A stretch of 64,000 bases of DNA, taken from contig JAULSR010000002.1 of assembly GCA_030512295.1 (NCBI GenBank), positions 8,928,001-8,992,000 of the forward strand, given 5' to 3'. The notes under the pieces are model-generated. The model had not been told where the DNA came from. It did no database searches and saw nothing but the letters and a program-made list of their open reading frames with translations. A program made the translations under genes and the position numbers. Shown piece by piece: positions 56,661-64,000 of this stretch (its first letter is position 1; each line of letters starts with the position of its first letter). Source of the stretch: Bombardia bombarda (taxonomy: Eukaryota; Ascomycota; Sordariomycetes; Sordariales; Lasiosphaeriaceae).

Positions 56661-59443
56661 ATGCCCTTAAACATATCCAGCCTGTACATTGAGTACAAGG
56701 TTGACACCACAACGCTCGCAACATGGCTTGCTGCAAGTGGACGGCTTTGTCAGTGCCCCAACACTCTGGTTCAGTCGGTACCGGAAAATGAAGCTGCCAT
56801 CTCCAAATCGCGACGTCTCAAAGGAAAGGCGCGTGTGGAAGCAAAGACCAACAATGTGCCCAAAAAGAACGTCCTGCTGATGGCGAATTTTGTTCCGCTC
56901 GCCAAGTACATTGTCAACTGCACGAAGCCGAAAGTCAATGTTTCCCACGCCGTTATCTCCGCGCTTGACCGGGCAATCAGCATGCGAAAAAAATATTCAA
57001 TAATCATTGAGTCGCGTAGCCCCCAAACAGAAAAGACTGATGGTCAGCGGGAGACGCACGCTCACTTTGTTGAGATCCTAGAACGTGTGCGCGATATTCT
57101 TGCCGAACACTGCAAACCATCCTCGACTCAACCAGACATGAGCACAGCCACGAACGAGCAGCAACCCAACTTGGACAATGGATTTCAGACCCTTCACTTG
57201 GAGGATTGTGAAGATACTACTTTCACACCCTTACCTACACTCAGCTCATCCACTACATGTATCAGTAAGTCATCCCCAGACGTCGACATAATTTACCCTT
57301 CCTTAGGATCCAGTTCACTGATAAACTTCTTATCATAGGCTCCACCGACTCTGTGATATATGAGGCAGAAGAAAAGCCAACGAAAGCTGAAGCGTTGTTT
57401 AGATTTCAGCTCCTCCTGGGGGATCTATATAGAATCCGCAGTGTCGTAATGGATGCATGGCAGGATTATTCTTCTCATAAGCTGGATCTTGCTGCCGTTG
57501 CCACCATGACAAACACGGCCATTGATTTAGCCCGACGACTAGAGGATGATTTTCGACCGTTTCTCGCCAGTCTCCCTCAACTTGATGTCGATGATAATAT
57601 CGAACCGTTCGGCCTCCCCAACGAAACACTGACCACTCAAGAATTGGAAGATTTCAGAAGAGAAGTCAAACACTCTCCCTATCTTGAAGTTTTCGAATGC
57701 ATGACATTGACGTACGAGAGAAAAATCAAGACAACAGATCCGGAGTGGTCTACCATGAAGGACAGGCCCGATGCACAGGATCATCTGTGGCGGCTTACGC
57801 AAGACAGGTATTACCATCAACTCAGCGGCCAAATGGTATTTGCGTTCAAGGCCCTGGTTGACATTCACCAAGAGCTCCTCAACAGGTGGAAGAAGGGACA
57901 AGGAAGAACTTACGCATTTGAGGACTTGGAAATCAATCTGGAACAAGAATGGAACCATCACGGCATGAAAGGAAGTGAGCGAGTATCTGGAGAGAACAGC
58001 CTTCTCTGTGCGTTTTTCTACGACGCATTGAATTACGTGCAACATTCCCAATTCAGAGAAGTCATTCCGGTTCCAGATGGGGTGCTGCGTTCAGTAGAGG
58101 TTTTTGCCGAAACAAAAGTCCTCGACTTGCGCACTATCTTTGCCGGGCAGATCTATCTTGACATTCACAATACGATCGCGCCCTTAGCGTCGCTTCCGTT
58201 GCAAGACCTGCGAACGTTCACAAAACTGTCACTCGACACACTTGCTGAAATCGGCGATTCGGATGATCCGACATTCACAAATCACCAGAAAACTGTTGAG
58301 ATGTTAAGCAATAGGCTCACAATATGGATGAACGACCCGATTGGGACGCTGAAGCATCCTACAACCGATACTACACTGGGTGTCGACACGAAAATTCGCG
58401 ACTTCTTTCTGTCACGACATCCGCTGCTCTGCGGAGTGATGCTTAATTTCTTGCGTGGGCACATCACCTCATTGGGCTTTCAGATTGAGGCCGATTCTGG
58501 CGCCATCAAGGCCATAGCACATGTCTACAACGCATGCAAACAGGAAGGTCTGATTGAAAGCACATGGCCGGATATGGAATTGCTCATGACGGAACTTCAG
58601 GGTTACGGGTCATTCTTCTTCGGCGAAAAGCCACCAGCATCTTTTGACTCGTATCTCAAAGCTTACAACCTTGCGGAGGGTGTTTCAGTCACTACACTTG
58701 CTGCAAGAAAGCGCCAGGTGTCTGCCCGGAGTACCAGTTCTAGATTGCCGGCTATGCAACGACGTAACAACCCAGGAAAATCACTTTCGAGGCCAGATCC
58801 TATCACTGCCTCTCTCCACGAGAGGGATTGGGGCAAATCACAGAAATCAATTCTCACGGACGAAGACATTGAGCTGATCATCAAAACACCCAAAAAGTGG
58901 AATTGGGAGTACGGATACCGAACGGCACATCAAGTCGGACACGACTTGGACCCCAAGGCCCCATGGAACAATCGCGCGACTCTTCCGTTAGTGGAGGTTC
59001 TTCGAGAGGTCATCAGCGGTGTTGAATCCGAGACTGCGGGCTTGGCGTTCAGTTATCCATTCATGGTGTTGCTGTCCTGCAGATTGCTTGCGGTCATTCG
59101 CAGCTGTATCATTCAGGTCTGTCCAGAATACGAACATCACTCCGTATCCAATAGGCTTTTGGTGAGATATTTGTTCAGCACCGTCGGGAAGGAGCACATG
59201 TATGTTGCGGCGGCTGCGATCCGGTCGTTTCTTGAGCATACTGGTGGAAACCAGGTTATCAACATGCGATTTGACAATCTCACGACGACGGGAGAACTGG
59301 ACTACTACGAAAAGACCATTATGGCCAACTGTTGCTCTTGCTGTAAGATGGCGTTGACTGATCCTCAACACGACAGAAAAGGAGACCAGGAAGGTGGTGA
59401 TGGAGAGGAAGGCATAGAGCAGGGAGATGAGAATATGGCCTGA
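56661..59443 (+). CDS. DUF6604-type protein
   Basis: Exons 56661-57264 and 57339-59443, 902 aa. The start MPLNISSLYIEYKVDTTTLA is chosen over the in-frame ATG at 56301, because the extension is a low-complexity Lys/Ser/Pro leader. The N-terminal pattern YxxYKxxTxxxxxWLAASG, then VPLAKYIVN and the helical VISALDRAISMRKKYSI, match the DUF6604 domain. The remainder is helical (FRFQLLLGDLYRIRSVV, ALVDIHQELLNRWKKGQ, AIKAIAHVYNACKQEGLIES) and ends with an acidic low-complexity tail after NCCSCCKMALTDPQHD. No transmembrane or catalytic motif seen. Role unknown; intact. Confidence 0.8.
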
Positions 59444-60641
59444 GGTAGTTCGGTGTTTTTACACAATCATATCAAGGGACAAAGAACTAAGGAAGCATTA
59501 TGAACGATGCATTTGTTGACTCTTATGTATGTAATATGGAAAGCAAAACGTACAAGCACGTAAGCAGTCTAGGCAGCATTTGTGGGTGGCGGAACTTACA
59601 GTATCTTCCAAGTTCAAGGGAGTCCCTGCCACTTTGTTAGGAACTTGCTCTAGTTAAGGTATCCAGCTCTACTCAGAATAAGATTATTAGCATTGCGGAT
59701 ATTTTGTTGGTTCTTCTACAGTTCAGAGGCCCTCAAGCCGGTAGTTCTAAAGGAACACCAGAGATCTTCACCACCCCGCTGTACATACATATAACACGGG
59801 GGGTCATGAATTGGAGAGTCAAAATAGCGTGCTTGATGGTCTGACTGAGTTTAGGAGATAGTTGCCGCCAGCAACCAAACGTACATGTGAGTAATTCCGA
59901 GTAAATGCTTCAACGTTTAAAGTTCCGATTGATCAGAGTTCTGATTGATCAAAGTTTCAACTGATTAGAGTTCTATTTGTTTAGACACCCAGTTCTAGGT
60001 TACCCAAGTCAAGACTAGAAAGAGGCGTATCTGCCTCCAAAATCCTCAAAGGCGTTAAAACCCGAAACTACAGTCAGCCAACAATATTCTTACGTATTAA
60101 CTTACTCCCTCACACCACTTAATCGCTTGGCACGTCAGAACGCAAACTGAGAATGCCCTCGGCAAGCAACGAAGCGAGCCGGGGCGCCTGAGCTTGGGTC
60201 TTGACTGGGCCAATGCATTCTTCGTAAGGTGGGCCCATCCACAGGTCTGGTTGGTTCCAGAGCTCTGGGCCCCTGTGGCACTGACAGGATTCACCGGTGG
60301 CGTTAGCGCACCCGTCGCATACCGTCGGCTTCTGAGTTGGTGAAATCCGTTTTCTGCAAACCCCACGACAAGGTTTCGCCGCTTTTGTCACTGGAATTCA
60401 CAAGGCTCCTTGTCATCCATCCCACTTTGCTCGCTCGATCTTTTCCCACAGTTCCTTACCAATCTTCTAGCTGTCGGAAGCGCACAATTCTTTTCCTGCT
60501 TGGCATCCTGTCGTACCTATATAGACAGCCGTTTTCTTAGACTTCCTACAGTCTCTTATCTTTTGTTTTATCTCGAATCTCTCTTTGACGATCTTTTTTT
60601 GCAACCCCGCCCCCACTTCGATCACTACACAAACTATCACC
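59444..60641. other. Intergenic with a 16-bp x4 repeat and CBS promoter
   Basis: 59921-59984 is a four-unit degenerate 16-bp tandem repeat (separate entry). A minus-strand frame at 60119-60391 has a Cys-rich stretch (CDGCANATGESCQCH) but no further support. 60400-60641 is the pyrimidine-rich leader of the CBS gene. Confidence 0.45.
59921..59984. repeat. 16-bp tandem repeat, four diverged units
   Basis: Units agttccgattgatcag, agttctgattgatcaa, agtttcaactgattag and agttctatttgtttag run head to tail; differences are mostly transitions. Confidence 0.85.
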
Positions 60642-62318
60642 ATGGCTTCTCTGAAAGGCGCCGCCACGAATGGTGCTTCGAGACCCCCGGCTCCTATCCT
60701 CGAGGCTCCCAAGCTCAGCGTCAAGATGTCCGCCACCGAGCTGATCGGCAACACGCCGCTCGTGCGCCTCAACAAGATCCCTCAGTCGCTCGGCATCGAG
60801 TGCGAGGTCTACGCCAAGGTCGAGCTCCTCAATGCCGGCGGCAGCGTAAAGGACAGGATAGCACTGCGCATGATTGAGGAGGCGGAGAAGAGTGGTCGCA
60901 TCAAGCCCGGTGACACCCTCATCGAGCCCACCAGTGGTAACACGTACGTACCTACCCCGCGCCCCCGACCCATCCATGTTGTTGTTTTCGCCTCGTAGCG
61001 GCTGGCTGACCTGAGCTGCTTATTCCTGAACAGTGGTATCGGCCTCGCCCTCGTAGGCGCCATCAAGGGCTACAAGACTATTATCACTCTCCCCGAGAAG
61101 ATGTCGGCCGAAAAGGTCTCCGTTCTGCGCGCGCTGGGCGCCACCATCATCCGCACACCTACCCAGGCCGCATGGGACAGCCCCGAGAGCCACATCGGCG
61201 TGGCCCGTCGCCTGCTCAAGGAGATCCCCAACTCGCACATCCTCGACCAGTACACCAACGAGAACAACCCGCTCGCGCACGAGCTGGGCACCGCCGAGGA
61301 GATCTGGGCCCAGTCCGGCGGCAAGGTCACGGCCATTGTCGCGGGCGCCGGTACAGGTGGTACCATTACCGGCCTTGCCAAGGGCCTGCGCAAGCACAAC
61401 CCCGAGGTCAAGGTCATCGCTGCCGATCCCTTCGGCAGCATTCTCGCGCTGCCCGAAAGCCTCAACGAGGAGGGCGCGAACACACCCTACAAGGTCGAGG
61501 GTATCGGTTATGACTTCATCCCCGACGTGCTCGACCGCGAGCTTGTCGACAAGTGGTACAAGACTGACGATCGCGAGTCGTTCCACCTTGCCCGCCGGTT
61601 GATTGCTGAGGAGGGCCTGCTTGTCGGCGGCAGCTCCGGCAGCGCCATGGCAGCCATGATCAGGGGCGTCAAGGAGCTCGGCCTCGGCAAGGGCGACGTC
61701 GTCGTCGTTGTCCTCCCTGACAGCATCCGCTCGTACCTGTCCAAGTTCGCTGATGACGACTGGCTGGCTGCCAACGACCTTTTGCTCACCGAGGAGAAGG
61801 ACACCACCGTCACAGAGAAGAAGACGCGTCGCCCCAGCGACCCCTACGCAAACGCCACTGTTCGCGCCCTGCGCCTTAAGCCCGTCACGTCGGTCCTCAC
61901 CTCCAGCCTGTGCTCCGAGGCCATCGAGACCATGCGTGAGAAGGGTTTCGACCAGCTGCCTGTGTTGAGCTCTGCCGGCGGCAAGCTGGCCGGTCTCGTC
62001 ACCCTCGGCCACATGCTCAGCTTCATCTCCCGCGGCAAGGCCTCCGCGTCGAGCCCCGTCAGCGATGTCATGTTTGACTTCAGCCGCATCAACGAGGTTG
62101 TCACCGACCCCAGGAAGTTTGGAACTGATCTCAAGGATAAGAAGCGCAAGTTTGTCGAGATCACCATGGAAACGCCTCTCTCTGCGCTCAGCAGGTTCTT
62201 GGAGTGGAACAGCGCTGCTGTTGTGACTGACAAGACCGAGGGGGCCGATGGGTCCAAGCCTGTTGCGGTCGTCACCAAGGTTGACCTGCTGACCTGGATG
62301 GTCAAGCAGAAGTCGTGA
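60642..62318 (+). CDS. CYS4: Cystathionine beta-synthase
   Basis: PLP enzyme of transsulfuration: serine plus homocysteine to cystathionine. Exons 60642-60943 and 61034-62318, 528 aa. Fold-type II core: ELIGNTPLVRLNKIPQ, NAGGSVKDRIALRMIEEAE (PLP-binding Lys), EPTSGNTGIGLALVGAIKGY rebuilt across the intron, AGAGTGGTITGLAKGLR (phosphate loop) and LLVGGSSGSAM. No N-terminal heme motif (short Ala/Pro leader instead), as in yeast. A C-terminal Bateman module with two CBS-like parts follows from about residue 385: PVTSVLTSSLCSEAIETMRE and LAGLVTLGHMLSFI, then a second part ending PVAVVTKVDLLTWM. Complete. Cytosolic. Confidence 0.95.
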
Positions 62319-62750
62319 ATTTCTTTCTGCTTTTGTTCTCTTTGAGCTTGGCGGGTAGAGTTGTTTTAGCTTCCATCTAATTGGGAGACTTGGAGTTTTT
62401 CTTTTCAACGACCCAGACTCAACGTCGACGGTTTCATTAGGCGGCGGCGGCGGAAATCTGCATTAGAATTGGCATAGGCGGCGTCAATAAGGGGGATGGT
62501 TTCAACCCGTGCAAATAGGGGTTATGCTTTTTTTGAGTACAGGTAGTCAGGTGAGTTTATAATACATGTGGATACCATCATCATCATCTATCTTTACAAT
62601 TCGCTTAAAAGGGGATATCATCATATAAGAATGCTATACTGTGACACCGCACGCCGACACGCTGGTACAATAAACCAAGTCAAACGCTACATGGCTAAAT
62701 AGCCCGGGACCGGATGCTATCAAAGAATTAAAGCGATGCTGAAGGGTTCC
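62319..62750. other. Convergent intergenic
   Basis: 3' regions of CBS and SRP receptor beta genes. A ggcggcggcgg run lies at about 62441-62452. No gene. Confidence 0.5.
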
Positions 62751-63480
62751 CTAGATCTTTTCGGCAATCCACGTCCACCACTTATCAGCGCCTGGTCCGT
62801 CTCCCACCACATTTCCCCCAAGCACGTCCACCTCAATGTCAAACTCCAGCATCTGCCTAAACGTGAACTTCTCGCTCCCATACTCCCCAAGCCAATCGTC
62901 ATTCTCCTCGCCCCCAGCCCCGACATCATCCTCCCCAACCCCAGAGTCCAACAAGCCCTTGCTCCTCGTCTTGCGGATCCGTCCCAGCTCCGCCTCCAGG
63001 TTGCTCCTGACCAGCGTCGCCGGCAGCGCCGTGAACAGGTCCAGCTTGTTCGCAGCCACCAGCACGGGCACCGGCGGCGGCGGCTTGCTGCCCTTGGCGC
63101 TCGCGTGGCGGCGCTGCAGCGACAGCAGCACTTCGTAGAGGTATTCAGCCGTGGCGGGCAGCGCGTCGCCGTCGGCGAGGGCGGCGGCATCCACGACGAA
63201 GACGATGGCCATGAGCTTGCTGAAGGTGGCGCTGCCGCCGGCGCTGGCGGACCCGGCGCTGCGCCCGGCGCCGCTCGTCGCCTTGGTGGTGCCGGCCGAG
63301 ATGCGCGAGAGCGCGTGCCGGCGCAGCTTGGCGTGGCCGGGGGTGTCGACGAGGAGGAACTTCTTGTGGGTTGCGCCGAGCGCGTCGAGGTCGGAGCGGA
63401 AGGAGAGGGGAGGGGAGGAGGTCGAGACGGCGAGCTCGACGGCGGCGGGGGTTTGGGATGTGTGCGTGAGGGCGGGCGCC

Positions 63481-63521
<41 letters not shown>

Positions 63522-63788
63522 CGAGTTGGAGCTGATGGTGGGCTTCTCGGATGGTTGCGCCTGGGAGAGGGGTCCGCGCTCAAAGAGGGTGAGGAGGGCT
63601 GTCTTGCCGGCGCCTGGGGGCCCGACGAGGAGGACGGAGGGGAGGGTCGAGTAGGGTGTTGTTGAGGTGAGCAAAAAGTGCAGGATGATGGGGAAGAGGA
63701 TGACGACGGCGAGGCCGACGAAGATGACGGTGGGAGAGGGGGTGAGGGATGCCTCGAAGGCAGTTTTGAGGCTGTTGAGGACCGTCAT
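62751..63788 (-). CDS. SRP102: Signal recognition particle receptor subunit beta
   Basis: ER-membrane small GTPase that anchors the SRP receptor alpha subunit. Single exon, 345 aa. N-terminal membrane anchor (VIFVGLAVVILFPIILHFLL). G1 is LLVGPPGAGKTALLT, G3 is LLVDTPGHAKLR, and G4 is LVAANKLDLF, with KLMAIVFVV between G3 and G4. The C-terminus ends DKWWTWIAEKI. A poly-Ala run coded by (gcc)n follows SSNSTAA, at about 63480-63520, in the loop between G1 and G3. That low-complexity insert is unusual in length but in frame. Confidence 0.9.
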
Positions 63789-64000
63789 AGTTGCTGCTAG
63801 TGTCGGACGGTGTCTTTAGGGAATGATTGCCTAGTAAAAGTTGCCTGTGGTTGGATCTTTTCGATGCGGGACAAAGAAAATTGTGCGTCAAGATAGCACT
63901 CTTGTAGGTGCTGATCGCTTTGTTCCGGCCAGCTATGCTTCCCTAGATGACACCATCGTCATTCGACAAGATCGCTGGGATGGGCCCATGGGACGAATAA

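Noticed and set aside
60119..60391. 90-aa Cys-rich frame on the minus strand (CDGCANATGESCQCH)
   Set aside because: Lies in the CBS upstream region, no signal peptide, no splice or homology support.
1..64000. CRISPR arrays, bacterial operons, prophage
   Set aside because: Spliced eukaryotic genes throughout; the short tandem repeats have no spacers.

Overview
The window is genomic DNA of a filamentous ascomycete (Pezizomycotina, most likely Sordariomycetes). The evidence is short 50-90 nt introns with GTRWGT donors, CTAAC branch sites and YAG acceptors, monocistronic genes on both strands, and fungal-only families: Atg27, C-14 sterol reductase, GH3 and GH105 enzymes, Dal5-type MFS, DUF2855, DUF6604, STAND/NLR proteins, and an EasG/NmrA-like reductase. 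The species cannot be named from the sequence alone.

Layout. 0-5.5 kb is a broken accessory block. It holds a SNF2 helicase running off the left edge, a NACHT/C2H2-finger gene whose 5' end abuts the helicase 5' end head to head, and an aminoglycoside-phosphotransferase-like pseudogene with three nonsense codons. 6-21 kb carries core genes: ATG27, ERG24 (with one apparent frameshift), a 1112-aa coiled-coil protein and a secreted GH3 beta-glucosidase. 22-28.5 kb is a tandem array of three secreted Cys-rich proteins with PAN/apple-like modules. 29-31.6 kb has two NAD(P)-dependent oxidoreductases. 32-42.3 kb is a graveyard of immune-type genes: a hydrolase-STAND-ankyrin-ZZ gene and a subtilisin (S8) domain gene, both full of frameshifts, plus a small broken unknown gene. 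42.4-46.3 kb has an MFS transporter and a GH105 hydrolase. 47.4-53.5 kb holds the most interesting locus. 54-64 kb has DUF2855, DUF6604, cystathionine beta-synthase and SRP receptor beta genes.

Key system. At 47.4-53.5 kb two divergent genes share a 719-bp intergenic region. The left gene encodes a 281-aa protein with a helical SesA/HeLo-like N-terminal domain. Its C-terminal tail has two copies of a 15-residue motif with the spacing of HET-s-related amyloid motifs (HRAM). The right gene encodes a 1425-aa STAND/NLR protein whose extreme N-terminus carries one copy of the same motif. Two copies on the effector and one on the NLR is the HET-S/NWD2 arrangement, so this is probably an amyloid-signalling cell-death pair. 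The NLR is unusual. The NACHT next to the amyloid motif has lost its Walker A, Walker B and sensor residues, a second intact NACHT follows, and the C-terminus is an Asp/Glu-rich tail with no recognisable WD40, ankyrin or TPR array.

Caution. Several otherwise well-conserved genes (ERG24, DUF2855, the 41.8-kb gene) are broken by single-base indels in runs of 4-5 G or C. Some frameshifts may therefore be assembly errors. Only the phosphotransferase gene shows clear in-frame nonsense substitutions.
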